Source of the DNA: Lepas anatifera
Lineage: Eukaryota > Arthropoda > Thecostraca > Lepadidae
Reading direction: 5' to 3'
Length of the DNA: 64,000 nt
NCBI GenBank assembly: GCA_034440635.1
Contig: JAOTON010001937.1
Span: 186,001 to 250,000 of the forward strand
This document shows, piece by piece, positions 11,988-23,884 of the stretch. The position numbers were made by a program, and so were the translations under genes. The notes under the pieces are model-generated. The model was not told the DNA's origin. It saw nothing but the letters and a program-made list of their open reading frames with translations, and did no database searches. The stretch's first letter is position 1. Each line of letters opens with the position of its first letter.

Positions 11988-13008
11988 TTAACCTTCGCCC
12001 CCACTGGCGGAATCAATGGCCCCTCAAGGTTTTTTTCCGAATAGCAGAAAAACGGCGAGGTGCAGCACCGCGGTTGAGGGGTTTACCTCTCACCCCATCA
12101 TTTTCTCACCATCCCTGAAATTTTTACCCTGGGCCACACTAGGTCAGGTCACCAGGCGAGGTCAACCAAGGTCACCTCAAATCATATTTTGAGCTCTATC
12201 ATAGCTATATTTCTAAGCCGACCGATTTGTAACTTTCTACACTTTATGACCCTTACGGGGTCTACAAACTGCCCATCCGAAATTTTTCGATTTGGTGACC
12301 TGAGGTCAGGTCACGAAGTGACCCCTTCCTGAGAAAAAGCATGAGGAAAAGCTGTCATACGACCTAAAAGTCACAAAAATGATTGCAAATGCTCAGATTG
12401 TTCAGAAAAGCATTCTTCGCCACCCTCTCACGGATTCCAGGGGCGATATTTGCCCTTTGACCTATCTGAGGTTTTCACAGGTCACAAAAACAGTACTTTA
12501 ACGATAACGTTTAACCTTATCAAGCTAGAGCGCTATAATAAGCCTCATCGTGTATGTCTCATCACTGGTTCCCATTCGACATATAAGGTCACTTTCTGAT
12601 CTTCCGTGACCTCCGGTCATATTAGTTCACGAGGTGCCATCTGGAGGTCCAACTACTGGCGGGAGGTCATTATGTTCCACAAAGAGCAGAAAGCCTATCC
12701 TATCCGTTTTCCTATCAAATTTACATTACCAGATCTCAATAGCTCTATGGCAAGAGAGCTATGTCGAGGTTTCTTAGCTTTGCATATTGTTATGGAAATA
12801 GCCTATCGTGACCCAACTTGACCTTTAGAGGTAAAACCATTGACCTAACCGCTTAAAAATTTTGAAATAAAATCATACTGAATTCACAAGAGCTTTCCAA
12901 TGCACTTTGCAGTTTTGCGCTAACCCCCCAATTTTCGGAGTTAGAGGGGGACCATCGATGCCCCGGTGGCGCGAAGGTGGCGCCGGGCCCCGCTAGGGCG
13001 CGGGTGAA
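11988..13008 (+). mobile_element. Family C copy 1: TTAA-bounded AGGTCA-rich element
   Basis: Starts TTAACCTTCGCCCCC and ends with GGGGACCATCGATGCC, GGCGCGAAGGTGGCGCCGGG and GGGCGCGGG before TGAA, a decayed TTAA. It aligns end to end with copies at 30,832 and 36,195. Landmarks shared by all three are the start block, GCAGCACCGCGGTTGAGGG (CAC in copy 3), the AGGTCA clusters and the GCAGTTTTGCGCTAAC-type sequence near the right end. There is no transposase ORF. The CATCGATGG motif near both ends is part of the inverted terminus. Confidence 0.8.
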
Positions 13009-13090
13009 ATGCAACCAAGAGCTTCTCGCACTAGGGAAATACGTAACCCAACCAATTATATTGCAGTAATCCGCACTACAAGATCGCAGC

Positions 13091-13600
13091 ATACACTGGA
13101 TACTCTGTTCCTCTATACGGAGGGCTCCTAAAGCATCTCAGGTACTGGATCAGATTTCGTGGGAAAAGGCATAAGTCGAGGTTTCAGCCCCGATGTCAGT
13201 ATTTTTTTTTACAATGGAGCTACGTGCTATTATCCAAGTCTTGCATCACATTTTCCGAGATCCCGATGGGCGGTTTTTAATCGTTACAGACTCAACTAGC
13301 TCCTTGGCTGCAATCTAGTCTAACCACCCGCCAAAATCCTGGCTAGCGCTCATCATCCGGAGGCTTTTGACCACCGCCTCTTCTGCTGGGACCAGGGCAC
13401 AGTTTAATGGGTCAATTATCATGTAGGAGTACAGGGCAATGAGACAGCTGATTTGGCAACCAAAAGGGCTTCTGACCCCCGAGCAGAGACTTCCAGAGTC
13501 CCAGCGTCTGACTTAAAGACAGAAATTAACAGTATTCCCATAACAGAGTGGCAAGGCAGATGGGACATCGAGTCGGCTGGCGTTTGCTCGTTTCACTAGT
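13091..13600 (+). pseudogene. RNase H relic of a Jockey/I-like retrotransposon
   Basis: Three-frame reading gives an RNase H domain in order. At about 13,105 is LYTEGS followed by GTGSDFVGKGISRG, corresponding to the TDGS...G.G first strand. At about 13,210 is MELRAIIQVLHHIFRDPDG, with the catalytic glutamate helix. At about 13,275 is FLIVTDSTSSLAAI, with the SDS-type motif. At 13,431-13,560 is VQGNETADLATKRASD, with the last catalytic aspartate region. Frameshifts and stops break it. It starts about 80 bp after family C copy 1, which may have inserted into the same element. The first catalytic aspartate appears as glutamate. Confidence 0.78.
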
Positions 13601-14099
13601 ATGGACCCAATTAGCCCCTTGAGCTGATCTGAGGCCCCTCATTTGTGGCAGTAACTGGTCTGTATTCGGGAGGCCCGCTCGTCGTTATTAGCCATCACGA
13701 TTTCAGTTTTCGGGACAAAGTAATGGACCCCTGCATTAAAAGTAGGGTAGGAGGGGGGGAATTTCCCGGACAACAAAAGCTGGACAACTGTTCGCTGAGT
13801 TATCCTCAATTGAATGTGATTCGGGTGCAGCCACACCGTACAGACCGACAGAGGCTGGTGCCGAGTGCCGGCAGAAGTACCCCGCTCCCGGCAGGCAAAC
13901 ACGTTTGACCGGCCGCCCTTGACGGACCGTGTTTTATATCAGCGTCGGCCGAGCGGTGGAGGATCAGCAATGATGTCACCCCCTGGTCAGCAGGCCGGCG
14001 AGCCGCCAGCAGCCCAGCCAACAATGGCCGCTGGGTCAGCTGCGCGCTTCACACCAGGCCCTACATCGATGCGTCGGGCGAGAACGCAGCATGGCACAC

Positions 14100-15901
14100 C
14101 TGATGTAACTCTGCGTCGACTCAAAATTTCCTTGAGTCGAGTTGACTCGACTCACTTCCAGATTTGGGTTGAGTCTGAGTCGACTCAACTGCTCGACCAG
14201 TTGAGTCGAGTCAGAATCAGAGTCAGCCTCTAAGCTGTGAGTCGGGAGTTGAGTCGACTCAGCACTTTTTTCCTTAACATATGTGATGACATGGCTGACA
14301 TTTTATAAATTTTTAAATAATTTTGAAGGATTTCATATTTAAATTTGCTAATAATAGGGAACTTATCATACATATCCACACTACACCCATCCCGGGATCA
14401 GACATTAACAAAAATGAGTTGTGTAAAATATACAGTCTCAAAAGCACATACACACTTCCCAGTATTGTCCATTTTATATCAGCAATAGCATGCAAAATCA
14501 TACAGAGAAATGCGATTGGGCACATATTTAGACCTTTCGACTTTGAGGGTGTACACCATAAAAAGTCCTAAGCTAATAATCATCCAATAATTCAGTCTTA
14601 GGAAGCCACATCTTTATTTTCTATTTATTCCTTTGGTTAACTGAAAACACTAAAAAAAAACTAAGTAAGATAAGCGCCAGATAGAGGGTACAAAAATATT
14701 GTTTTGAAAATAAACCTTGAAATGGGTTAAAACAGAAACTAAAGGCTTCAATTAGCTGCTTTTTAAAAGTAGTTTCTTGATTTGTCATGGTTTGAGGACA
14801 TCCCCTGGTATATAATATAAACGCCGACGACACACTACGGTACCTACTGTTCTCTGTATACGGAAAGTAAAACTCAGTCCTATCTCTGGCATTCCCTACA
14901 CATCAAGTCTCTCACAAACGACCACTCTTTGAATTATGTTGATTATCATTTACCTATTTAGCGCCCACCGCCTAAGTAAAGGTATCTTGCCCACTGCCTG
15001 CACACAACATAGGACTGCACCCCTGCACCGCACGCGCGCCACACGTCACAAAACCATCTTTGTGCGCCAAAATATATTAGCTTTGGTTTGTAGCCTGAGG
15101 GCAGGGTATGCAGATTTTCTCAAGTTTAAGTCACGTGACTTTTGAACTCCTATTTATCGTTATTCACCTGCCCTTATCCTTTTGTCTTATCGGAGGTTAG
15201 GTAAGCGTAATGTCTTCAGTGCGCCATCTGTAGTATTTACCACAGCTTTATCGAGAGGACAACCGCGAGCGTCCTCCATTGTATTGTTTTTGATTGAGGT
15301 GGTGCATGGGTTTGCTTCGACTTAGTATGTATTTTTAAGCTTGATTTTTTGTCACAGGATTGTTCAGAATGCACTGGGGCAGGAATTGTCACTCAAAATG
15401 TCAAATGCTAAATTATTGAGTCCTGTTTTTTTGTAACCTCGCTTATTGCCTCAATTATGACTTTACTAATGAAGGACATACCATCAAAATTAAAAGTCTT
15501 CAGGCCCTTCATCTCACTCATATCTTAACATGTAGCACCTATCTTCATTCCTATGCAGACATAATTTATGTCATGGATTAATGCATTGTAATTGATATGT
15601 TATTGAAAGAAATGTGCAGTTATTAAATAATTAATACCATGAATAAATGTATTGGAATTTGTGCACTATTAAAGGAAACGTGCATTTTTGTGTACATACT
15701 TGGTCACCATTCTGAGTCGGAGTCGACTCCGACTCAATGCTTATTTGAGTCAAAGTTGAGTCAACTCACTTCTGAATTTCAGTTGAGTCGAGTCGGCTCA
15801 CCATTTTCAACACAGCGAGTCGAGTCAGAATCAGAGTCAGCCTTTAAGCTGTGAGTCAGAGTTGAGTCGACTCAAAAAATTTTGAGTCATCAACAAGTCT
15901 G
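14100..15901 (-). mobile_element. Family H copy 1: hAT-like element, decayed left end
   Basis: Two subterminal zones (14,113-14,265 and 15,710-15,890) are dense in GAGTCGACTC and GAGTCAGAATCAGAGTC motifs. The right end reads CAACAAGTCTG, the same terminus as the complete copy at 44,648-46,624. The interior aligns with that copy in the opposite orientation, for example CAGACATAATTTATGTCATGG near 15,555 and ATAAGCGA-like sequence near 15,440. The left end has lost the CAGACTTGTTGA terminus, so no target-site duplication is visible. No transposase is encoded. Confidence 0.72.
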
Positions 15902-16065
15902 GTGTTCACACCTGTATTTACAAAGACTGCCAGCTAGACCCTGTAACAAAACAGCCATCAGCAATAACAGCCAGAGACATCAACTCCAGGAGCAATGTTA
16001 GTTTAACAAAAACTTTGAAACTATAGAAACGAAACGAAAAAAATAAGCATGGATTAAGGGTCAGA

Positions 16066-16296
16066 TAGGGAGAGGGTACGCAACTCTGCAGGGTCAGGGA
16101 AGGGAGGATACACTGCTCTGCAGAGTCAGGGAGGGGAGGGTACGCTACTCTGCAGGGTCAAGGAGGGGAGGGTACGCTGCTCTGCAGGGTCAGGGAGGGG
16201 AGGGTACGCTGCTCTGCAGGGTCAGGGAGGGGAGGGTACGCTACTCTGCAATGTCAGGGAGGGGAGGGTACGCTGCTCTGCAGGGTCAGGAAGGGG
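16066..16296. repeat. Minisatellite, 32-bp unit
   Basis: About seven copies of a 32-bp unit built on GGGTACGCTGCTCTGCAGGG followed by TCAGGGAGGGGA. One further unit is embedded in a different array at about 17,979-18,020, showing exchange of units between neighbouring arrays. Confidence 0.9.
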
Positions 16297-16299
16297 GAG

Positions 16300-16910
16300 C
16301 AGGTGCAGTGTGCAACACCAGGCGCAGAGGTAAAACAAAAACTGCTGCCGACTCGTCAATCATGTTAGGAACGAAACACATCCAGCCGGTGGTAAAATAG
16401 GCAAGATTGTGCTCAGCTCAGCGTGATAATTTGACGTTAAGTCCGTCAATACGCTAGGGGCTGTTCACATATGAGGTCCGCGACCGAAGGGGGATGGGGT
16501 CTGGCATTTTATTTTTTCTGACGTAGTAGCAAGGGGTCTGCCTTTTCTGACGATTTCTGATGGGGGTTCAATTCTGAAGAAGCGGAATGGGAGTCCGTTA
16601 TTTTCTGACAATATCTGACAGGGGGCCCAAGAGGGGCTCGAACACCCTCATGGGAGGGTGGGGGGTGGGGGGGGCTTATCGACGCACCAACTGCCAGGGT
16701 TATATTTTGGCTGACGTCATATGTGATTATTCAAGATTAGAAGGACTCGCCTCAGAATGTTTGGTTTGATAATGCGTCGGTGACACTCGGGCCGTTATTA
16801 CGGCCTCTGGCCAGGCGTCTGGGAGTTTGTCGGCGATCACGGGGCCGTCCTTGACAGCCATTGACGGCGCCGTGCAGACTCGGCACTCAATAGCCGATCT
16901 CTGCTGCACG
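16300..16910. other. Unassigned sequence
   Basis: No gene is recognised. The segment includes a G-rich tract near 16,655-16,675 and GC-rich leader sequence from about 16,780 that merges into the 34-bp minisatellite. Confidence 0.4.
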
Positions 16911-16914
16911 CGGC

Positions 16915-17703
16915 GAGCCCGGCACTGCGGCCTACAACAGCCCGATCTCTGCCCGGCACTGCGGCCTACAACAGCCGATCCCTGCCCGGCACTGCGGCCT
17001 ACAACAGCCCGAACCCTGCCCGGCACTGCGATCTACAACAGCCCAATCTCTGCCCGGCACTGCGACTTCAACAGCCCGATCTCTGCCCAGCACTGCGACT
17101 TCAACAGCCCGAACCCTGCCCGGCACTGCGGCCTACAACAGCCCGAACCCTGCCCGGCACTGCGGCCTACAACAGCCGATCCCTGCCCGGCACTGCGGCC
17201 TACAACAGCCCGATCTCTGCCCGGCACTGCGGCCTACAAGAGCCCGATCTCTGCCCGGCACTGCGGCCTACAACAGCCCGATCCCTGCCCGGCACTGCGG
17301 CCTACAACAGCCCGATCTCTGCCCGGCACTGCGGACTTCAACAGCCCGATCTCTGCCCGGCACTGCGGCCTACAACAGCCCGATCTCTGCCCGGCACTGC
17401 GGCCTACAACAGCCCGATCTCTGCCCGGCACTGCGGCCTACAACAGCCCGATCTCTGCCCGGCACTGCGGCCTACAACAGCCCGATCCCTGCCCGGCACT
17501 GCGGCCTACAACAGCCCGATCCCTGCCCGGCACTGCGGCCTACAACAGCCCGATCTCTGCCCGGCACTGCGGCCTACAACAGCCCGATCTCTGCCCGGCA
17601 CTGCGGCCTACAACAGCCCGATCCCTGCCCGGCACTGCGGTCTACAACAGCCCGATCTCTGCCCGGCACTGCGGCCTACACCAGCCCGATATCTGCCCGG
17701 CAC
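16915..17703. repeat. Minisatellite, 34-bp unit, about 23 copies
   Basis: Highly regular head-to-tail array of a 34-bp unit containing CCCGGCACTGCGGCCTACAA then CAGCCCGATCTCTG. Variants carry CCCTG or CGACTTC. Since 34 is not divisible by three, a 301-codon open frame reads a 34-residue period through all three phases of the unit, and the opposite strand is also open. This identifies it as a stop-free repeat and not a protein. Confidence 0.95.
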
Positions 17704-17832
17704 AAAAGAACAGGCAAACCAAAGCATGCTGATCTGGCACTAGTACTGAAAGAATGCCCAAAAAATCATATAGTTTGTATCATCCACAAAAACAAATTGA
17801 ACAGAGAATTTCACATTTCAGCACTTCAAGCG

Positions 17833-17870
17833 TGCATGTTGGGAGTGGCCCTAAACAAAACAAAAAAACT
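17833..17870 (+). repeat. 3' tail of SINE-1 (fragment)
   Basis: GTTGGGAGTGGCCCTAA followed by an A-rich CAAAACAAAAAAAC tail matches the 3' end of the SINE at 52,519-52,720. Only the tail is present. Confidence 0.55.
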
Positions 17871-17899
17871 ACATATTTCAGCTCGGCCAATCACAGGAA

Positions 17900-18145
17900 C
17901 CACGAAGGTGCCGAGCTGAAGTTTATCACGAGAGCCACAGAGGTGCCATACTCAAGTTTATCACGAGAGCCACAGAGGTGCAGGGTCAGGGAGAGGATGG
18001 TGCACTGCTCTGCAGGGTCACAACAATCACAAGCGTTGTAGAGGTGCCACAGAGGTGCCGAGCTGAAACTATTCACACGGGCCACAGGTGCCGAGCTGAA
18101 ACTAATTACGAGTGTCACAGAGGTGCCGAGCTGACCGCGTCTCAG
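17900..18145. repeat. Degenerate minisatellite, about 35-bp unit, composite
   Basis: Several diverged copies of a unit around AGGTGCCGAGCTGAAACT and CACGAGAGCCACAG. One unit of the 32-bp array found at 16,066 (GCAGGGTCAGGGAG...CTGCTCTGCAGGGTCA) interrupts it at about 17,979-18,020. Family E copy 2 begins ten bases after the array. Confidence 0.65.
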
Positions 18146-18154
18146 CGCGAGAAG

Positions 18155-18886
18155 TTAACACGCGCCCCGCTGGTGTCTCTGGCATGTCACGCACCACTGG
18201 GAGTATTTCGCTGGGAGTCCCTGGCGTGTATTTCGTCCCACCCCTCAGTATCTCATTTCCCAGCAAGGCTTAAGAAAAATTACTGACGGGGTTTGAAAGC
18301 CTTTGACGAGACGAAGAGCAATGATAGGAAGTATTTTTCATGTCGGGTCAACATTGAGGCCAGCACAGGTCAAATAATATTCCATAGGCTTACAACAGGG
18401 CAGTGTACGTTTACCCCTCTATATGTTTACTCAGCAAAGCTAGAGCAAATATACATGCATCATTGGATTCATCTCATTCTGGCAAATCGAATGATGTAAA
18501 ATATGAGCTTGCTAGGTCAAATTGTGAGAATGACCTGACATCGAGCTAGGTAAGAGTCAGTGTTACCTGGTATGGTCATGTTGCATATCAATCGACTCCC
18601 CGTGGCAATATAAGCACAGTGCAAGCAAAATAGGAGCTTTATCTCAATTTAGTGCGAAGTTATTGGCAAAACAATCACTGTATGCTCCTGTGACCTTATA
18701 TGACCTTAGAGAGGTCGCCTGCTCCTTGACCTGCCATGACCTGACCTAAAAAATTGGTCAGAAGCGTAAAATTGCTCAGGAATAAGCTACTGTAAGTTTC
18801 TTTGTTTTGCGTCTCTTCGTTTTTGCGTTGTCTGGGGAAAACCAGGAGGGGGTGAATTTCGCCTCCCCCAGCAGGGCGTGTGTTAA
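18155..18886 (+). mobile_element. Family E copy 2: TTAA-bounded AGGTCA-rich element
   Basis: Left end TTAACACGCGCCCCGCTGG and right end GCAGGGCGTGTGTTAA form an inverted repeat with TTAA at both outer edges. It aligns with copy 1 at 42,980-43,996 but is 285 bp shorter, with an internal deletion between about 18,690 and 18,740. Shared interior phrases are CATATCAATCGACTCCCCGTG and CCAGGAGGGGG near the right end. It has no transposase ORF. Confidence 0.8.
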
Positions 18887-19429
18887 GTGGGCAGAATATG
18901 AAGCTGATGTGACATTGGGTCCCCAAAGCGGTTCTGGAGCTGGTCTGGAGACTGTTGGTACGGGGATGGAGGAGCAGTGGTCTGCGTCGTTAGATGGTCA
19001 CCGATCCGATTGGAATGTTTTCCCGTTCACTTTTTGTGCAGTATTCTTTCCGCTCAGCTGTCAAATATGATGGCACTGGTTAAGACCAGAGCGCTGAAAT
19101 ATATAATGAACAGCTCTCTCACGAGAATTATGTCAGCATCGTGTTCATGTCAGTGCTCGGTCTTCTCGTTGGCAAGGCACGTTTTTTTGCACGGGCCGAA
19201 ATCGGATATTTCGAGCTTGTGGACCACACGTGTTCAGCGCCACAGACCGGCCAGTCAGGAAACCAGACCCGCCACTCGCAGGAGGCTGTCATCCGGCCGC
19301 CAGCCGGCGTCCTGCCACGCCGCCACCGGGTCGCCGGACTATTGATCGCTCACCAGGCTTGTGCTACTGCCGGGCGTGGCGCGGTCCATATCGACCGCAC
19401 CTGCTGGCCGAGCCTCCCGCAACGTCAGG

Positions 19430-20020
19430 ACCGCCGCTGGGCGACCCTCCGGTGACGTCAGGACCGCCGCTGGGCGACCCTCCGGTGACGTCAGGATCGC
19501 CGCTGGGCGACCCTCCGGTGACGTCAGAACCGCCGCTGGGCGACCCTCCGGTGACGTCAGAACCGCCGCTGGGCGACCTCCGGTGGCGTCAGGCCGCCGC
19601 TGGGCGACCCTCCGGTGACATCAAACCGCCGCTGGGCGACCCTCCGGTGACTCAGAACCGCCGCTGGGCGACCCTCCAGCGACGTCAGGCCGCCAAACTA
19701 GTGCTGAAGCGCTGGCCGACCCTCCGGCGACGTCAGGGTTGCCCAACCAGTGCTGAAGCGCTGGCCAACCCTCCGGCGACGGCAGGACCGCCGCTGGGCG
19801 ACCCTCCGGTGGGTCGCCGCTGGGCAACCCTCGGGCGACGTCAGAACCGCCGCTGGGCGACCCTCCGGTGACGTCAGGGTCGCCGCTGAGCGACCCTCCG
19901 GTGACGTCAGGGCCGCCGCTGAGTGACCCTCCGGCGACGTCAGTACCGCCGCTGGGCGACCCTCCGGTGACGTAGGTCGCCGCTGGGCGACCCTCCGGTG
20001 ACGCCAGGGCCGCCCAACTC
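19430..20020. repeat. Minisatellite, 33-bp unit, about 18 copies
   Basis: The unit is GACGTCAGGACCGCCGCTGG then GCGACCCTCCGGT. A period of 33 keeps frames in phase and gives eleven-residue periodic peptides on both strands, but with many indels after 19,580. Most units start with GACGTCA, a CRE/ATF-like core when preceded by T (TGACGTCA). There is no support for translation. Confidence 0.93.
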
Positions 20021-20029
20021 GTGCTGAAG

Positions 20030-21020
20030 CACTGGCCCGGCGCTGACCGAGTGACATCGCAGCATTCGATCGACCTGGCCTTATTCCGGACGCAATCACA
20101 TTCCGAGGGCCATTTTCAAGTTGGTTGTCTATTCAATAGCACGAAATTGTGTCCAAGGATAGAATGATGAGAGCTAGCTCATAGCCCAGACATTTTAATT
20201 TGTAGGTGGCCGGGGCTAACGCTGTTTTGTATACTGTGCCTGCGATTATCTGGCTTAGATGCGTAGTCTTTTGTGATGTAAACTGTACAGGGTTGCCAGT
20301 CTGGCATAAATGAGGAATAAATGTCAAATGTGGTATATTTCAAGCCCGTTTAACATGCTATTTTAGTGTTTGACATGTTTTACAATTATGTAAATTGCTC
20401 GGCACGTTTCAACGCAATTTTTCAGTTGACATTTTTCCAGATCCTACGTTTTTGGGCTCTATAAACCAATTAAAACGCCGAAATTGGGGTAAAATCAGAA
20501 CGGAAATTATCTTCAGATTGCACGTATGCACAAGTGGCACGGAAGTGATCGTCAGCCTTGAGTCGGAACTTCCTTTTGAACCAGGTCATTTTCAAAAAAT
20601 TGAACAGGTCATTCAACGGTAGTAAAGGGAAGTGCCGCAGTTAGGATTCGGTCATTAGGGGGTGGGGGGAGGGGGAGTTCGACAACTGTCGGGGCGCCTT
20701 AGGCACCGGGGCCCATCTATATTTTTTCGTATAGTATTTTGAGCTTATATTTCCACAAATTAAATTTTGTTGTGCCTTTTTGAAGAGTTTGCTCTTATTT
20801 TGTTTGTAGTTGGGTCTTTATCTATCAGACCAAGAGGTGGTAAATTTAGGTCAGTTTACACTAAAGGTGGCTCATATATGGGAGAACGGCTATAATAGCA
20901 AACAAGTGCCGAAGTCATGAACTCTTCAATCGGGAAATTTCCGAAGAAGGAAAAGGAAAAAGGAATCAAAATACAAGGGATATGGGAAGTGTGCCCCAGA
21001 GTTATATTATTATACATGCC
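20030..21020. other. Unassigned sequence
   Basis: AT-richer sequence with no recognised gene, repeat boundary or RNA. A G-rich run lies near 20,660. Confidence 0.45.
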
Positions 21021-21024
21021 ACAT

Positions 21025-21481
21025 TTAAAGGGAATGTGGCACCTTTATAACGTGATTTTAACTGAGATGGCCATGTTGTAAAGCAAGTAGGAAAAACCGG
21101 CACTGTATATATCATTTGTCTTGGAACTCGATATTTCCGTAGAAAAAAGCTAAAACCTACCCGAAATGTACCTCTCATGTACCTCTCGCCAGGCGGCCAT
21201 TGCTGTGAGCTGCTGGTGTGACGACATATGCTTACGTCACGATGAGCGTCAGCCAATCGAAGTCCTTGAAGCGTTTCGAGTATGGTAGTGGTTGCCAGAT
21301 CATGACATCATCCACAGGCAGATATTTATTGCTTTTCCTAGAGGAGTATTTTAAAAATTATAATATTGAGCTTATTGTATATTTTTTCAGAGAAATCATG
21401 AATTTTTCACTATTTTCGGCTAAAAGTACGCCTAATTACACTAAATTCCAGGGTTCCACCAGGGTGCCACGTTCCCTTTAA
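21025..21481 (+). mobile_element. Family A copy 1: complete TTAA-bounded MITE
   Basis: A 457-bp element with inverted ends TTAAAGGGAATGTGGCACC and GGTGCCACGTTCCCTTTAA. TTAA forms both outer edges, a piggyBac-type signature. Other copies are at 49,909, 50,177, 52,150, 53,203, 53,540 and 60,577. The interior contains the conserved phrases GTGATTTTAACTGAGATGGCC at the left and a TACGTCACGATGAGCGTCAG block at the centre. There is no coding capacity. Confidence 0.85.
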
Positions 21482-21489
21482 TAGTATAA

Positions 21490-22120
21490 TAACGTTATAT
21501 TACAAGGTCTCTCGGCTCGTACAAGGTCAAATAGTGAGAATGGCTTGAACTTGACCAAGGCCAAAGTCACGTGGTTACCTAGTACATGACCATGTTGTAC
21601 ATTAATCGACCTAGGTACCATTACAAGACGAGCTCAATATCATAAAAATGAAAGCTTTATCTCAATTCAGTACGGGGTTTTGGCAAATTAATGCATGCCC
21701 TCTGGTGACCTCAGATGACATCTGGGGATCAAATATCAAAAACAGGCTTGGCGGCCATACGGTTGGTAACATTACAGGTTGAAGTACTAAACTTGATTCG
21801 TACCGTATTTGCTGAAAACCCGCCTTTTTCACTGTAGGCTTGAAATGGGTGACCTAAAATTGATCCTATCTTTGGCCAACGCTCTGAAAATTCCGAAATA
21901 GCAGAAATACATTGTGAAAGCTTCAATCTGACCGGTTGGAACATGTTCTCTTGGTGCCACTTCAAACTCTTGATTTCGGGTTTTGAGGTCGTGACACATG
22001 ACCTTCGTGACCTGACACAACCGGACTTAAAATATCACGGCCGTATAATTAATCACGGATAATGTACGCCAAACTTCGATGAGAAGCGGGGTAGGGGCGA
22101 AAATGCCCCTTTCAGTGGGG
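21490..22120 (+). mobile_element. Family G: AGGTCA-rich fragment related to family E
   Basis: Starts about 10-40 bp after family A copy 1. Phrases shared with family E are TACAAGGTCAAATAGTGAGAATGG (as CTAGGTCAAATTGTGA in E), ATTAATCGAC, GCTTTATCTCAATTCAGT and GGGTTTTGAGGTCG. It therefore looks like a diverged or truncated family E relative. Its right part (about 22,080-22,130) has GAAGCGGGGTAGGGGCGAAA, loosely like a GC-rich terminus, but no inverted partner is visible. Confidence 0.6.
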
Positions 22121-22129
22121 TGGGTGTGA

Positions 22130-23720
22130 AGTCATTAAATATGAAAATGTTATACCACCCGAGATATACTTGATAGCAGGCTAGAGGGTCGCCACCAAAC
22201 TCAATGTAGAAGACTTGAGGTGACGTCCCCAATTCTTTCGGAAATAGCAATGGAAATTGCTAGTAAGGTACACGAGGGTTTTTGCGTTAGGCCCCCACCG
22301 TGGCTCCGCCCCAACTCGAAGATCAGAGGTGAATCCCCTGGTTGCGGGTATCAAAACTTAGATTCCTGAGGATAATGAATGCCCAAAAGAGCGGTCATAT
22401 GATACAAAAGCCTGTAAAAGGGTCAGTATTTCTTTGAGCGTGGGGCGCGCAGCGTTGGAGAGGAGTGGCAGAGTCGGCAAGGAAGACCACTGATTCGGCA
22501 CCGATAAATGGAAGCCTCGTTACATCGGCGATCGTTCGCATGCAGCTCACCCGGGCGAAAAGTGAACTGTTAAGTGAAATGCGAACCAAATGCGAACTGT
22601 TTGACGGGAAAAGTTCGCATGCGGACCAAAGTTCGCGATGCAAACTCAAGGGACGCCTCTGTATACCCTCTTCCCGTCACTCTCCCACTGTCACTCTTCC
22701 GAGGCTTTTGCTTTATACTCAGCTTGTGCTCATAAATGGTCTCAGGTGTATCGTGCGGTGCCTGCCGCCCGACTTCAACACAGACATTTTAATCTCATGT
22801 CGTGTCTTTTTAAACATACTTGTATGTGTAAGTACGAATACATGTCATGGCTACATACGTGTCTCTAACACAACCCAGTCAGACGATTAGACAGAAAAAT
22901 CTAAGCATTCACTCTCTTTGACCAGGCATGACCTTGCAACTGGCCTCAGCCAAAAACTGCGCGATATAGTTTCTTGAAACTTTCTTCTGAACTTTATACC
23001 AGCTTTGGCGTTCTGCGCTATTCCGCATATTAGCTGAGATCGAGGGAGGGATGTTTGATGTTTGACTGGGGCGAAGGTGGATCGGAAGCCCATTGGGCCG
23101 GCGGCCTACAACAGACCTTACAACAGACCCTACAACAGACCCTACAACAGACCTACAACAGTCAGGCTTTACCGAAATGAACTACAACACTAAACTCAAC
23201 GTGATTGTGCTTTTTGTCTAACGGAATTCCTTGCCTGGCTGGCGCGGACAGGGCTCTCCCTTCATGTGGCTACAATTTCACATAGGAGCGACACAGGCCG
23301 GGCCGGCCTGGGCCGGCCGTCACGCTAACCAAAATCCTATATATCCGAAAAGGTGCAACATACACTGACGGGGTCTTCACCATGTTATAGCCTGATCAAC
23401 TCAATTATTGACCGAAGACATTCGTGCATGTTGGAGTTTAAGGGCACATCAGCAGCTAAAGGCTATATATTGCCCGGAATTATATCAGCGTATCTCTGTA
23501 ATAGTCGAATTAGTCAGAAATATAGCATATACATATTAATCAGCCACTATCAGGCCATAAAAGCTATGTTGGACTGTAGACTAGGCTAAAACTTACTTCT
23601 CTCAAGCATGCTAGAGCCTTACTACTAAGCATGCTAGAAACCTGCCCGATGTCTACGACGACGTTGCTGCCTTCAATCTGCTTCAGAGAACCCGCGGTGA
23701 GAATCCACGCCAGATTCGCG
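22130..23720. other. Unassigned sequence with a short 15-bp repeat
   Basis: No gene is recognised. At 23,101-23,163 a short array of CCTACAACAGA-type units (about 15 bp, four to five copies) resembles part of the 34-bp minisatellite unit at 16,915. TTCGCATGCGGAC and CGAACTGTT phrases repeat near 22,540-22,640. Confidence 0.4.
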
Positions 23721-23724
23721 TTAG

Positions 23725-23787
23725 ATAGTCACAGAGCTGTGACTATTTGTTTTATCTGCGAAAGATAGCTCATCTTTCTCAGATAAA
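23725..23787. repeat. Twin adjacent hairpins
   Basis: A perfect 22-bp palindrome (ATAGTCACAG, AG, CTGTGACTAT) at 23,725-23,746 is followed four bases later by a second hairpin at 23,751-23,787. The second stem is TTTATCTG.GAAAGAT with one mismatch and a 5-base loop. Function is unknown; it could be a fold-back element core or an attenuation-like RNA structure. Confidence 0.7.
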
Positions 23788-23884
23788 CCATGATGTACAG
23801 TAACACAGCTACCGCAGTTAAAACATGTGTTTAGGGCAGTATTTTTCAAATAGTGGCCAATGCGGGGTCTGATGAGGTAGACTC

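Noticed and set aside
16827..17732. A 301-codon plus-strand ORF
   Set aside because: It is the 34-bp minisatellite read through; the peptide has a 34-residue period and other frames are open too.
1..20020. CRISPR array, suggested by regular short repeats
   Set aside because: Units are contiguous or nearly so with no unique spacers, and the setting is animal DNA.
19230..20099. Pro/Arg-rich ORFs resembling collagen-like proteins
   Set aside because: Eleven-residue periodicity follows the 33-bp repeat; indels in the array shift frames freely.
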